From contig NZ_CP129119.1 in NCBI RefSeq assembly GCF_030406775.1, forward strand, positions 1,398,001 to 1,462,000: 64,000 bases of DNA. The letters run 5' to 3'. Positions 52,597 to 61,277 of the stretch are shown piece after piece. The position numbers and the translations under genes were made by a program. Position 1 is the stretch's first letter; every line of letters starts with the position of its first letter. The notes beneath the pieces were generated by a model that was not told where the DNA came from, ran no database searches, and saw nothing but the letters and a program-made list of their open reading frames with translations. Origin of the DNA: Sporosarcina trichiuri. GTDB lineage: Bacteria > Bacillota > Bacilli > Bacillales_A > Planococcaceae.

Positions 52597-53760
52597 CTAT
52601 TTATTCTTTTCGTATCTCGTGAACATTGAAATATTCATCAATATTCCTAATGCTAAAGATAACAGAATAATCGAAGTTCCGCCATAACTAATAAACGGAA
52701 GCGTGACACCCGTCAGCGGAATGAGCCCTGTCAGGCCGCCCAAGTTGACGAATGTCTGGATGCCGATCAGGGCGCCGATGCCGGAAGCGAGCATCCTCGC
52801 ATGCGGATCAGCCGTCTTCAGTGCAAGTGAGAATGCACGGAAGACAAGGAAGCCGAGACCGCCGATAACGATTACCGTACCGAAGATTCCGAGTTCCTCG
52901 GAAATGATCGCCATGATGAAATCCGTGTGCGGCTCCGGCAAGTAGCCCATTTTCTGGACGGAGTTCCCGAGTCCCAGGCCGAACAGGCCGCCCGCGCCGA
53001 TCGCAATGAAACCATTGACGATCTGGAGGCCGGACCCCTGCATGTATTCGAAAGGTGCACGGTACGCAGCAAAGCGCCCGAGCCTGCCCTCTGTCATTAT
53101 GTTATCCCATGTGAAGAACAGGAAGATGCCGACAAGGACAAGTATTCCGGCAACGAATCCGCTCAGTTTGCCGAAAGTTTTCAGATTGATGCCGCTTGCG
53201 GCCATGACACAGATCGAAGTTGTAATGATGATGAAGGTTGCACCGATATCCGTCTCGGACATGACAGACGCGACAGCGAGCCCAAGGATGACGATTGGCG
53301 GTGCAATCCCTTTATTGATACTGTTGATGGTACCGGCGTCATATTTGTTCGCAAACACGCCTGCAAAATAGATGATCATGACAATCTTCGCGACTTCTGA
53401 CGGCTGCAGGCTGCCGATCGGGAGATTGATCCAGCTCTGCGATCCGACTTCGCCTCCGAAACCGATGAAATGGACGAGAAGCAGCAGGACGAGCATGACA
53501 AATACCGATATGATCATGAACTGCTTCTTCCTATACAGTTTGTAAGGAAGGAATGCCGTGAAGAGGAACGCCGGGATTGCGATGAACACGCTTCTGAGCT
53601 GCTGGCTGAAGAAGTAGTCCGCCGGCTTCCCATACCGGTTGGCAGCCCATACCATACTGGAGGAGTAGACCATGACCAAACCGAACAGGAGCAATACTAA
53701 ATATATGAAAAATAATGGGAAATCAAAATGGCGGAACAGCCGCTTGGCATAACTTTTCAA
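52597..53760 (-). CDS. ftsW: SEDS glycosyltransferase FtsW
   Basis: Septal peptidoglycan polymerase working with PBP2B. 387 residues, ten membrane segments. SEDS motifs: GSQSWINLPIGSLQPSEVAK, MGYLPEPHTDFIMAIISEELG and GLIPLTGVTLPFISYGGTS. Start is TTG 53760 with GAGGGA upstream. The order ylaN-ftsW-pycA is that of B. subtilis vegetative FtsW; the second SEDS gene at 12643-13734 is taken as SpoVE. Confidence 0.94.
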   Translation of the reverse strand: MKSYAKRLFRHFDFPLFFIYLVLLLFGLVMVYSSSMVWAANRYGKPADYFFSQQLRSVFIAIPAFLFTAFLPYKLYRKKQFMIISVFVMLVLLLLVHFIGFGGEVGSQSWINLPIGSLQPSEVAKIVMIIYFAGVFANKYDAGTINSINKGIAPPIVILGLAVASVMSETDIGATFIIITTSICVMAASGINLKTFGKLSGFVAGILVLVGIFLFFTWDNIMTEGRLGRFAAYRAPFEYMQGSGLQIVNGFIAIGAGGLFGLGLGNSVQKMGYLPEPHTDFIMAIISEELGIFGTVIVIGGLGFLVFRAFSLALKTADPHARMLASGIGALIGIQTFVNLGGLTGLIPLTGVTLPFISYGGTSIILLSLALGILMNISMFTRYEKNK

Positions 53761-53783
53761 GAAAAATCCCTCGTATCTGTAAA

Positions 53784-53819
53784 TAAAAAACTCAAACTGT
53801 GAGTGAGTTTGAGTCTTTT
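53784..53819 (-). terminator. Terminator after ylaN
   Basis: ACTCAAACT and AGTTTGAGT form a perfect 9-base stem with a 7-base loop and a run of six U on the minus strand, between ylaN and ftsW. Confidence 0.83.
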
Positions 53820-53821
53820 GT

Positions 53822-54103
53822 TTATTTTTTCATGCTGAGTTCATGCAATATATTCATTTCTTTTTCGAGAGCCGAAAGAATACTCTTTCCGCGTTCCCTG
53901 TCAATTAGGCCGAGCTTGGCAGCAAAGTCGATTTCACGGGACAGCCCATACATCTGTGTGTCCAGAACTTCTTCGTACAAAGGGCATTGCGGCATCGTCA
54001 AGTTATCCATCTGCACTTTAATGAGCTGTGCGATCTTATCTGCATCCGCCTGCAGCTGCATGATAGCCTTCTCCTGATATGTTTCCTGCACTTCCGTATC
54101 CAT
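53822..54103 (-). CDS. ylaN: YlaN (UPF0358), iron-responsive Fur partner
   Basis: 93 residues from ATG 54103, the exact length of B. subtilis YlaN. Helical: [20 protein letters not shown], then [25 protein letters not shown] and [20 protein letters not shown]. YlaN binds iron and relieves Fur repression in Bacillus and Staphylococcus. A G-rich ribosome binding region precedes the ATG. Confidence 0.93.
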   Translation of the reverse strand: MDTEVQETYQEKAIMQLQADADKIAQLIKVQMDNLTMPQCPLYEEVLDTQMYGLSREIDFAAKLGLIDRERGKSILSALEKEMNILHELSMKK

Positions 54104-54282
54104 GAGGACGCCCCCCCAAACCTCTTTTTTCTGCAAGGTGCTATACCCTAAATTGTAGCTTTATAGCGTCGAAATTGCAAGTAATTCCCGAAAGAGTGCA
54201 GTCGCCCGGCTGGATGACTACCGGTCGGACGCAAAAGGCGTTATACTGGTACTGACATATGACTGAGCTGGGAGGCTTTACT

Positions 54283-54780
54283 TTGGAAACCATCATACCG
54301 ATCACAGGAAACGTCAAGCATACGATTACAATAGATCCGACTGTCTGGATATTCGATGACCGCCGGATCGACCTGGACACCTATTTCACGACGGAACAAG
54401 AGGAGATCGACGAAATGGAAGATTACAAAGAACGGATGGGCAAGCACTGGTCGCGTGAAATCATGGAAGGCGCAACCTATCCTCCGACTTTGAAATCCGA
54501 AAAGAAATACGAGAAGCAGAAAATGCTGACCGGAACGTTCGGCATGATTTTCGAGCCGTTCCTGAAGAACGCCGAACCGGCCCCTGATGCAGCAACGATG
54601 ACATTCGTGACGGCGCAAGGGGATGTCGACTTCCCCATCGAGGAAGCGAAGAACCTGATCTTCCAATTCAGCCTCAAAGGCAAGCCGATCAAAGAAGACG
54701 GACCGGTCCATATCCTGAAAAAAGACGGATCCAATCTGGACAGCCCCATCAAAGGTGTCACTTCCATCCGGATCAGCTGA
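54283..54780 (+). CDS. ylaL: Conserved protein YlaL
   Basis: 165 residues from TTG 54283, with GGGAGG seven bases before; the frame is open from 54259 without a site. Recognisable stretches: ITIDPTVWIFDDRRIDLD, MGKHWSREIMEGATYPP, KMLTGTFGMIFEPFLKNAEP and KEDGPVHILKKDGSN. Appears soluble and acidic. I assign it to YlaL from its place beside ylaI and ylaN and from general resemblance; no function is known. Confidence 0.75.
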   Translation: METIIPITGNVKHTITIDPTVWIFDDRRIDLDTYFTTEQEEIDEMEDYKERMGKHWSREIMEGATYPPTLKSEKKYEKQKMLTGTFGMIFEPFLKNAEPAPDAATMTFVTAQGDVDFPIEEAKNLIFQFSLKGKPIKEDGPVHILKKDGSNLDSPIKGVTSIRIS

Positions 54781-54794
54781 AATGAGGTGAAGTA

Positions 54795-54998
54795 ATGCGC
54801 GTGAAATGTGTACTATGCGATGAAATCAGTAAACTCGACGATGAGGATCCGCTGGCGAAGAAGCTCCGGAACCGGCCGATCCATACGTTCATGTGTGAAT
54901 CCTGCAGGGACCGGATCGGTGCATTGACCGAACAGCGGAAGGAAAGCGGTCATTATGTATTCCGCCGCAGTTCCCATCCCGCTGAAGACGGATTCTAA
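54795..54998 (+). CDS. ylaI: Zinc-ribbon protein YlaI (DUF2197)
   Basis: 67 residues with two Cys pairs, CVLC near the start and CESC at about 35-38, forming a likely zinc ribbon. The conserved centre is DPLAKKLRNRPIHTFMCESC. It belongs to DUF2197. 14 bases after ylaL, so the two form an operon. GAGGTGA precedes the ATG. Confidence 0.9.
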   Translation: MRVKCVLCDEISKLDDEDPLAKKLRNRPIHTFMCESCRDRIGALTEQRKESGHYVFRRSSHPAEDGF

Positions 54999-55038
54999 AA
55001 AAAGATCCAGCCGCAAATTATGCGACTGGATCTTTTTT
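54997..55038. terminator. Bidirectional terminator between ylaI and ylaH
   Basis: AAAAAAGATCCAG and CTGGATCTTTTTT form a 13-base stem with a short inner GCA/TGC pairing; runs on both sides serve the convergent genes. It overlaps the last codons of ylaH. Confidence 0.87.
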
Positions 55039-55350
55039 GTGTTCGTTGAGACGGCGGACTCTGTAAATGATCAGAATCAGTGCCGCCACGATCAGTCCTT
55101 CCACAATCGGAAGGAAAAATGCTAAGAACGTCAGCACGAGGCAGCCGATGAACAAAAAGATGTAAATGACAAGATTTTGCACCGGTCTCAGTTTCCTGGC
55201 AAACCCCAGCTTATAGACGAGGGCCGACAGTAAAAACACGAGGGCGAACAGCACGTAGCCGGCGGCATCGAAATTCGGCATCAGTTCATAGATGAACTTT
55301 GCGATCCCGGACATCTTCGTCGCTACGAGCTCTGAATCCTCCACCTTCAT
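55018..55350 (-). CDS. ylaH: YlaH-like membrane protein
   Basis: 110 residues with three membrane segments (AAGYVLFALVFLLSALVYKLGF, LVIYIFLFIGCLVLTFLAFF, GLIVAALILIIYRVRR), matching the YlaH-like family. A short charged tail ends RRLNEHKKDPVA. Function unknown. GGAAAGGAAT precedes the ATG. It follows typA by 26 bases, as in B. subtilis. Confidence 0.85.
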   Translation of the reverse strand: MKVEDSELVATKMSGIAKFIYELMPNFDAAGYVLFALVFLLSALVYKLGFARKLRPVQNLVIYIFLFIGCLVLTFLAFFLPIVEGLIVAALILIIYRVRRLNEHKKDPVA

Positions 55351-55376
55351 TCAATACATTCCTTTCCCTGCGCAGC

Positions 55377-57209
55377 TTATTTGCTCTTTTTCTGCGCTTT
55401 TTCCCGTTCGTTCTTATCCAGGATCTTCTTCCGCAGGCGGATGGATACCGGAGTGACCTCGCAGTACTCATCGTCCGCTGCATATTGAAGGGCTTCTTCA
55501 AGTGTCAGCAGCTTCGGCTTCTTCGTCGATACTGTCTGATCCTTCGTTGCGGAACGGACGTTTGTCGCGTGCTTCACACGTGTCAGGTTGATGGTGATAT
55601 CATTTTCGCGCGTGTTTTCGCCAACGACCATGCCGGCATAAATATCAGTTCCCGCTTCGACGAACATCGTGCCGCGGTCTTCGAGCTGCATGATACTGTA
55701 CGCAGTCACTTTTCCGTTTTCCATGGAGACGAGCACTCCGTTGCGGCGTCCGCCGACTTTCTCTGCAGACATCGGCTTGTATTCTGCGAATGAATGGTTC
55801 AGGATACCGTAGCCGCGGGTCAGCGTCAGGAAGTCGGTCGAATACCCGATCAGGCCGCGTGCCGGTACAAGGAATGTCAGACGGACTTGTCCGTTTCCGT
55901 TGTTCACCATGTCCAGCATTTCGCCTTTCCGCTCACCCATCGACTCGATGACAGCGCCGGTATACTCTTCAGGCACGTCGATCTGGACATTCTCCACAGG
56001 CTCACAGCGCTGGCCGTCAATCGTTTTCACGATGACCTCCGGCTTCGATACTTGCAGCTCGAACCCTTCACGCCGCATATTCTCGATGAGGATGGACAAA
56101 TGCAGTTCACCGCGGCCTGATACGATCCAGGCATCCGGGGAATCTGTAGGATCCACTCGGAGCGATACGTCTGTTTCCAGCTGCTGCTCCAGGCGTTCTT
56201 CAATCTTCCGGGATGTGACCCACTTGCCTTCCCTGCCTGCAAACGGACTGTTATTCACGAGGAATTTCATCTGCAGTGTCGGTTCGTCAACATGCAGGAG
56301 CGGCAGTGCTTCCTGATGATCGGTTGGGCAGACTGTCTCGCCGACATCCAGATCATCCATTCCTGAAATGGCGATCAGGTCGCCCGCATACGCTTCCTGG
56401 ATCTCGATCCGTTTCAGACCGAGGAATCCGAACATTTTCGTGACACGGAAGTTCTTGACCGAACCGTCCCGTTTCATGACACTTACCTGCTGACCGACTT
56501 TCATTGTTCCGCGGAAGACGCGGCCGATACCGATACGGCCCATGTAGTCGCTGTAATCGAGAAGCGATACTTGGAACTGGAGCGGCTCGTCACGGTTGTC
56601 GACCGGCGCAGGAATTTTGTTGAGGATTGCATCATAGAGCACTTTCAAAGTATCTTCCTGATCAGCAGGATCCGGTGACAGGCTCGCTGTTCCGTTGAAC
56701 CCTGAGGCGAAGACGACAGGGAATTCAAGCTGGTCATCATTGGCATCGAGTTCGATGAACAGTTCCAGCACTTCATCGACCACTTCTTCCGGACGGGCGA
56801 ATTCGCGGTCGATCTTATTGACGACGACAATCGGCTTCAAATCGATTTCCAGGGCTTTCTTCAAGACGAAACGGGTTTGCGGCATGCAGCCTTCGAATGC
56901 ATCGACGACGAGCACGACACCGTCGACCATCTTGAGGATCCGTTCCACTTCCCCGCCGAAGTCGGCGTGTCCCGGTGTGTCCAGAATGTTGATTTTTGTG
57001 CCTTCGTATTCGATTGCTGTATTCTTTGCAAGAATCGTGATTCCGCGTTCGCGTTCCAGTTCGTTCGAGTCCATCGCCCGCTCATCGACATGCTCGTTCG
57101 AGCGGAAGATCCCCGACTGTTTGAGCAGCTGGTCGACCAGTGTCGTTTTTCCGTGGTCAACGTGGGCGATAATGGCTATATTTCTAATATCATTGCGTAA
57201 AGTTGTCAT
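55377..57209 (-). CDS. typA: Translational GTPase TypA/BipA
   Basis: Ribosome-associated GTPase of the EF-G/LepA class, involved in 50S assembly at low temperature and stress. 610 residues from ATG 57209 (MTTLRNDIRNIAIIAHVDHG); an in-frame start at 57263 lacks support. P-loop AHVDHGKTTL, switch II DTPGHADFGGEVER, and NKID in VVVNKIDREFARPEEVV. Later domains: RIGIGRVFRGTMKVGQ (domain II), SGRGELHLSILIENMRREG and the BipA-specific C-terminal domain with LTRVKHATNVRSATKD. GGAGTG precedes the ATG. Confidence 0.97.
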   Translation of the reverse strand: MTTLRNDIRNIAIIAHVDHGKTTLVDQLLKQSGIFRSNEHVDERAMDSNELERERGITILAKNTAIEYEGTKINILDTPGHADFGGEVERILKMVDGVVLVVDAFEGCMPQTRFVLKKALEIDLKPIVVVNKIDREFARPEEVVDEVLELFIELDANDDQLEFPVVFASGFNGTASLSPDPADQEDTLKVLYDAILNKIPAPVDNRDEPLQFQVSLLDYSDYMGRIGIGRVFRGTMKVGQQVSVMKRDGSVKNFRVTKMFGFLGLKRIEIQEAYAGDLIAISGMDDLDVGETVCPTDHQEALPLLHVDEPTLQMKFLVNNSPFAGREGKWVTSRKIEERLEQQLETDVSLRVDPTDSPDAWIVSGRGELHLSILIENMRREGFELQVSKPEVIVKTIDGQRCEPVENVQIDVPEEYTGAVIESMGERKGEMLDMVNNGNGQVRLTFLVPARGLIGYSTDFLTLTRGYGILNHSFAEYKPMSAEKVGGRRNGVLVSMENGKVTAYSIMQLEDRGTMFVEAGTDIYAGMVVGENTRENDITINLTRVKHATNVRSATKDQTVSTKKPKLLTLEEALQYAADDEYCEVTPVSIRLRKKILDKNEREKAQKKSK

Positions 57210-57310
57210 TGTTTCACTCCATCTGTCTTTATTCAGTTGATTAACTGTGTTATTATAGCACAAGAACCATCGAGAAAAAACGATTTACTTTTATCGGGAG
57301 GCGTATTTTT

Positions 57311-57496
57311 TTGAAAAATGTCAAATGGGTGTTCGTCGTCTACTCCCTGGGTGCGATTCTTTCGATGTTCATGATCGGGATTGCGGTCGGCGTGAAAAGC
57401 TATCTGCTCGCTTTCGCGGCCATACTTTCCCTTGTGCTGGTCATGGGCAACGGCTTCAAAACAAAAAAGAAATACCGTGAACAAGGTCTTCTATAA
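57311..57496 (+). CDS. ylaF: Small membrane protein YlaF (DUF5325)
   Basis: 61 residues from TTG 57311, with GGGAGGCG nine bases before. Two hydrophobic helices: WVFVVYSLGAILSMFMIGIA and LLAFAAILSLVLVMG. A basic tail KTKKKYREQGLL follows. Matches DUF5325/YlaF by size, topology and position next to typA. Function unknown. Confidence 0.8.
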   Translation: MKNVKWVFVVYSLGAILSMFMIGIAVGVKSYLLAFAAILSLVLVMGNGFKTKKKYREQGLL

Positions 57497-57503
57497 AATG
57501 GAC

Positions 57504-57546
57504 AAGTGAAGAACGAACCGGCTGCCCGGTCTGTTCTTCACTTTTT
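57504..57546. terminator. Terminator between ylaF and suhB
   Basis: AAGTGAAGAAC and GTTCTTCACTT form an 11-base perfect stem with an 18-base GC-rich loop, followed by TTTTC on the plus strand. It overlaps the end of the convergent suhB gene. Confidence 0.8.
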
Positions 57547-58332
57547 CAATTTCAGATGGTCATCCAGCAGCCGCTGATGCAGCGACGGGTTCGCGACAAC
57601 GAATGTCTCCTGGCCGAGGAGGCTGAGCGGCTCCCCATCCATATTGGATGCAACGGCGCCTGTTTCGCCTGCAATCACCATTCCGCCTGCAACATCCCAT
57701 GGCGACAGGCGCATCGACAAGTACGCATCGATCCTCCCGGCTGCTACGTGTGTGAGTTCAAGAGCGGCAGAGCCATAAGAGCGTGTCCCTCTGCAGCGGT
57801 TCACAAGTTCGATCATCGGTTCGTGCTCCGCATAGCGGTTCGGCGCGACCCAGCTCGCATTCACGCCAATGATCGCCTGCTCCAGCTCAACTTCCTGCAG
57901 GGGCAGAAGCCGGATATCGTTCAGATAGGCCCCTTCGCCTCGCGCTGCCGAATACAGGTCGTCCGCCATGACGTCATAGACATACCCGAGTTCTCCGATA
58001 CCGTCCCGGTAAATTCCGAGCGAAATGGCGAAATTCCGTTTCTGATGGATGAAGTTCATCGTCCCGTCGATCGGGTCCAGGAACCAGATGACACCATCCA
58101 GAGAATCGATCCGGTCCCCGAAACCCTCCTCCCCCATAATACGGTGATCAGGGAAGTCCTGGCGGATGCGGCGGATGAAGAACTGCTCGATCTCCTTGTC
58201 GATATTCGTCACGAGATCGTCCGGCGAGGATTTTGCACTAACTTCTATATCGGTGAAAAATGAATATCTTATATGGTGCCCCGCTTCTTTAATGAGCGAT
58301 TTCGCATAACGGTCAATAGCCCCCCAGTCCAT
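57538..58332 (-). CDS. suhB: Inositol monophosphatase family protein (SuhB/YktC)
   Basis: Mg2+-dependent phosphatase. 264 residues from ATG 58332; the frame is open to 58407. Metal and substrate motifs: DLVTNIDKEIEQF, GEEGFGD, WFLDPIDGTMNFIH and SPWDVAGGMVIAGETGA. B. subtilis YktC has inositol-1-phosphatase activity; members may also hydrolyse other sugar phosphates or NADP. Neighbours yktA and yktB are nearby in the same order. Confidence 0.92.
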   Translation of the reverse strand: MDWGAIDRYAKSLIKEAGHHIRYSFFTDIEVSAKSSPDDLVTNIDKEIEQFFIRRIRQDFPDHRIMGEEGFGDRIDSLDGVIWFLDPIDGTMNFIHQKRNFAISLGIYRDGIGELGYVYDVMADDLYSAARGEGAYLNDIRLLPLQEVELEQAIIGVNASWVAPNRYAEHEPMIELVNRCRGTRSYGSAALELTHVAAGRIDAYLSMRLSPWDVAGGMVIAGETGAVASNMDGEPLSLLGQETFVVANPSLHQRLLDDHLKLKK

Positions 58333-58389
58333 GTCCGATCCCTCCAGTTCTGCTTCCCTCAGTATAGCACAGCTTGTATGCCCCAAACA

Positions 58390-58443
58390 AAAAAGGCTCC
58401 TGTGCATGATCCCTTTTCAGAGAACAATGACCAGAGGCCTTTC
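58390..58443 (-). terminator. Possible terminator after the small ykzI-position gene
   Basis: On the minus strand GGCCTCTG and CAGGAGCC can pair imperfectly over a long loop and are followed by six U residues. Weaker than other terminators here. Confidence 0.35.
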
Positions 58444-58467
58444 TAATGATAACGGATAGGTATCAAG

Positions 58468-58662
58468 TTAAAACCCATTCAGTTTCTCCAGTTCACTATG
58501 GATTTCAGTGAGCCGTTTTTTACTTTTCGCAATCTGCTTGGCATCCTCTTCCTCCAGTGCATCATGGAGAGTGGCCAATTCATAGTCAAGTTCCAAGTTC
58601 AGCACTTTCAGGAATTCCTTCTCAACGTCAGCTTTGCGTATCACATGAACGACCTGTTTCAT
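58468..58662 (-). CDS. Small conserved helical protein (ykzI position)
   Basis: 64 residues from ATG 58662, chosen because GGGGTG lies six bases before; an ATG three codons earlier is also in frame. Almost entirely charged amphipathic helix (DVEKEFLKVLNLELDYELAT, EEEDAKQIAKSKKRLTEIHS). It lies between suhB/yktC and yktB, where B. subtilis has ykzI, and may be its homologue. No function known. Confidence 0.65.
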   Translation of the reverse strand: MKQVVHVIRKADVEKEFLKVLNLELDYELATLHDALEEEDAKQIAKSKKRLTEIHSELEKLNGF

Positions 58663-58814
58663 GGTGAACACCCCTTTTTTGAAAGTATGTGCCTTTTCCT
58701 GTTACCATAAGATATGCGGGAACCGTTGGGACAACTAGTTGTATGCCCTCTTGTCTTAAATTGTTCCCCATTGCCTTTAGTTATAAACACGGAAAAAGGA
58801 AAGGGGAATATGAA

Positions 58815-59441
58815 TTGTCGAAAACCTTCTGGACGGAGATGGATTTTACCGTATTCGAATTACCCGGACTGGAGGCACGCATGAGTGCGCTGCAAAACCA
58901 GATCCAGCCGAAGTTCGCCATGCTCGGCGACCGGTATGCGCCGATTCTTTCGGCGTGGGGAAAAGGGGAATTCTTCGCTCATATTGCAAAACACGCCCGG
59001 CGCACGGTGAATCCGCCGTCGGACAGCTGGGTCGCTTTCGCACCTGCAAAACGGGGCTACAAGGCGCTTCCGCACTTCCAGATCGGCCTGTGGAAGACCC
59101 ATCTGTTCATCATACTGGCGGTCATTTATGAGAACCCTGACAAAAAAGGGATTTCCGAGCGCCTGCAGAACGATATAAAGCTGCTGACCGCGCTCCCTTC
59201 GGATTATATCGTCTCAGGGGATCATATGAAGCCTGACGCCCAAATGATCGGGGAAGTGGGCGAAGAAGGGATCCGCAAGCTCTTGGAACGGCTGAACGAT
59301 GTCAAGAAGGCCGAATTCCTCGTCGGGCGTCATCTGAAGCGTGAGGAAGCTGCCCGGATGACCGAAGAGGAATTCCTGGCATATGCAGACGAGACATTCG
59401 AAACACTCCTGCCCGTATATGAGAAGGTCGCCGGGCAATAA
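58815..59441 (+). CDS. yktB: DUF1054 protein YktB
   Basis: 208 residues from TTG 58815, eight bases after AAGGGG; the frame is open from 58689. Matches DUF1054: FWTEMDFTVFELPGLEARM, KGEFFAHIAKHARRTVNPP, DSWVAFAPAKRGYKALPHFQ and IGLWKTHLFIILAVIYENP. A compact alpha/beta fold is known from structure work on the B. subtilis protein, but no activity is established. Confidence 0.9.
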   Translation: MSKTFWTEMDFTVFELPGLEARMSALQNQIQPKFAMLGDRYAPILSAWGKGEFFAHIAKHARRTVNPPSDSWVAFAPAKRGYKALPHFQIGLWKTHLFIILAVIYENPDKKGISERLQNDIKLLTALPSDYIVSGDHMKPDAQMIGEVGEEGIRKLLERLNDVKKAEFLVGRHLKREEAARMTEEEFLAYADETFETLLPVYEKVAGQ

Positions 59442-59446
59442 GCGGT

Positions 59447-59499
59447 AAAAAACGATTTGGACAGTATGCTTGTACCGCACACTGCCCAAATCGTTTTTT
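59447..59499. terminator. Bidirectional terminator between yktB and yktA
   Basis: AAAAAACGATTTGG and CCAAATCGTTTTTT form a 14-base perfect stem extended by CAGT/ACTG, serving two convergent genes. Confidence 0.9.
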
Positions 59500-59501
59500 G
59501 T

Positions 59502-59780
59502 TCAGATTGCTCCGACTTTGATGAGGTCCCCGTCGGCGCCTTCCTTGGCCGGTTTCACGGCTTTGTAGCTCTCGTAACCGGTCACTTCCTTGAACTCCCT
59601 GAAAAGCGTTTTCTCTTCCGCCATGGACGGAACGACTTTTTTAAACGCATTATACGCTTGCAGGAGGTCCCTTCGCGTGATTCCGTTCTCGAATGCTTGT
59701 TCAATCGCATTGAAAAACTCGGTGACCATCACAATCTCCTCTGTCGACCAGTCGGCCCGTATCGGATAGCTGTATTCCAT
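59502..59780 (-). CDS. yktA: UPF0223 protein YktA
   Basis: 92 residues from ATG 59780 (MEYSYPIRADWSTEEIV). Family blocks: VTEFFNAIEQAFENGI, LLQAYNAFKKVVPSMAEEK and FKEVTGYESYKAVK. Helical, unknown function. GGAGGGAG precedes the ATG. In B. subtilis speA separates the pdh operon from yktA; no speA is present here. Confidence 0.9.
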   Translation of the reverse strand: MEYSYPIRADWSTEEIVMVTEFFNAIEQAFENGITRRDLLQAYNAFKKVVPSMAEEKTLFREFKEVTGYESYKAVKPAKEGADGDLIKVGAI

Positions 59781-59816
59781 CTGACTCCCTCCATTCATGA
59801 ACAGTGTATGCATAGT

Positions 59817-59848
59817 TGAAAAAACCTATCCGGCGCATGCCGGACAGG
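59817..59848 (-). terminator. Terminator after pdhD
   Basis: CCTGTCCGGC and GCCGGATAGG (minus strand) form a 10-base stem with one mismatch and a 4-base loop, followed by six U residues. It ends the pdh operon. Confidence 0.87.
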
Positions 59849-59861
59849 CTCTTTCAGGTGA

Positions 59862-61274
59862 TTATTTCGAAAGGATATGGATCGGTTTGCCAAGCGCCAC
59901 TTCGGCTGCTTCCATTGCGATCTCCCCGAGTGTCGGGTGTGCATGGATGGTCATCGAAACATCCTCCAGTGTCATGCCGCTTTCGATAGCGATCGCCATT
60001 TCAGCGATCATGTCAGATGCATTCTCACCTGCAATCTGAGCCCCAAGCAGGAGGCCGTCTTCCTTGCGTGCAACGAGTTTCACGAAACCATCAGTTGCGT
60101 TCAGGGAAAGCGCACGGCCGTTTGCTGCGAACGGGAACTTACCGACTGCTACTTCATAACCTTCGTCTTTTGCCTGTTTCTCATTCAGGCCGACTGTTGC
60201 AAGCTCAGGATCTGTGAAACAGACAGCCGGGATTGCCAGGTAGTCCACTTCCGATTTTTGTCCATCGATCGCTTCCGCAGCGATTTTCCCTTCATAGGAA
60301 GCTTTGTGTGCAAGCTGGAGGCCCGGCACGATATCACCGATCGCGTAAATGTTCGGGATGCTCGTACGGCTCTGCTTGTCGACGCTGAGAAGGCCTTTGT
60401 CTTCAAACTTGAGGCCAAGCTCTTCCAGGCCCATTTCATCAGTGTTCGGACGGCGCCCGACAGTCACAAGTACATAGTCCGCTTCGACAGTCTTTTCTTC
60501 GCCTTTTGCCTCATATGTCACTTTGACACCGCTGTCCGTCTCTTCAGCACCTTTGGCAGTCGCTTTCACGACGACTTCGACGCCTTTTTTCTTCAGGTCT
60601 TTTTTCACAAGCTGCGTCATCTGCTTCTCGAAGCCGGACAGGATGTCGTCCGCACCTTCGATGATCGTCACTTCCGACCCGAGGTTCGCATAGGCGGAAC
60701 CGAGCTCCGTACCGATGTAGCCTCCGCCGATGACGACGAGTTTCTTCGGCAGCTCTTTCAATGCGAGTGCACCTGTCGAGTTGATGATGCGCTCGGAGAA
60801 TTTGAAGTTCGGGATTTCGACAGGACGTGCGCCTGTTGCGATGATCGCATTTTTGAATTTATACGTCTGTGCGGATTTTTCGTCCATCACACGGACTGTA
60901 TTCGCATCAGAGAAGTAGGCTTCCCCCTGGACGATTTCGACTTGGTTCCCTTTCAGAAGGCCTTCAACACCGCCGGTGAGCTTCTTCACGACGCTCTCTT
61001 TGAATGCCATCGCTTTGCTGAAGTCGAGCTTGACGTCTGATGCTGTGATCCCCATGTCATCGGATCCTTGCGCGTGCACGAAGCGGTGTCCGACTGAGAT
61101 GAGTGCTTTCGACGGAATGCATCCCACATTCAGGCAGACGCCGCCGATTGTATTCTTCTCGACGATCGTCACTTTCTGGCCGAGCTGTGCTGCGCGGATC
61201 GCTGCAACGTATCCTCCGGGACCTGAACCGACTACGAGCGTATCTGTTTCAATTGGAAAGTCTCCTACTACCAT
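59862..61274 (-). CDS. pdhD: Dihydrolipoyl dehydrogenase (E3)
   Basis: FAD enzyme that reoxidises dihydrolipoamide and makes NADH for pyruvate dehydrogenase and other 2-oxoacid complexes. 470 residues. FAD motif [18 protein letters not shown], redox disulfide [18 protein letters not shown] motif [26 protein letters not shown], and C-terminal [15 protein letters not shown] with the catalytic His-Glu. GGAGGC precedes the ATG. It is three bases after pdhC. Confidence 0.97.
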   Translation of the reverse strand: MVVGDFPIETDTLVVGSGPGGYVAAIRAAQLGQKVTIVEKNTIGGVCLNVGCIPSKALISVGHRFVHAQGSDDMGITASDVKLDFSKAMAFKESVVKKLTGGVEGLLKGNQVEIVQGEAYFSDANTVRVMDEKSAQTYKFKNAIIATGARPVEIPNFKFSERIINSTGALALKELPKKLVVIGGGYIGTELGSAYANLGSEVTIIEGADDILSGFEKQMTQLVKKDLKKKGVEVVVKATAKGAEETDSGVKVTYEAKGEEKTVEADYVLVTVGRRPNTDEMGLEELGLKFEDKGLLSVDKQSRTSIPNIYAIGDIVPGLQLAHKASYEGKIAAEAIDGQKSEVDYLAIPAVCFTDPELATVGLNEKQAKDEGYEVAVGKFPFAANGRALSLNATDGFVKLVARKEDGLLLGAQIAGENASDMIAEMAIAIESGMTLEDVSMTIHAHPTLGEIAMEAAEVALGKPIHILSK

Positions 61275-61277
61275 GGT

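Noticed and set aside
52597..53760. A second SEDS gene interpreted as a recent duplication of the one at 12643-13734
   Set aside because: Both sit in their expected B. subtilis positions (ftsW beside pycA, spoVE in the dcw cluster), so they are ancient paralogues.
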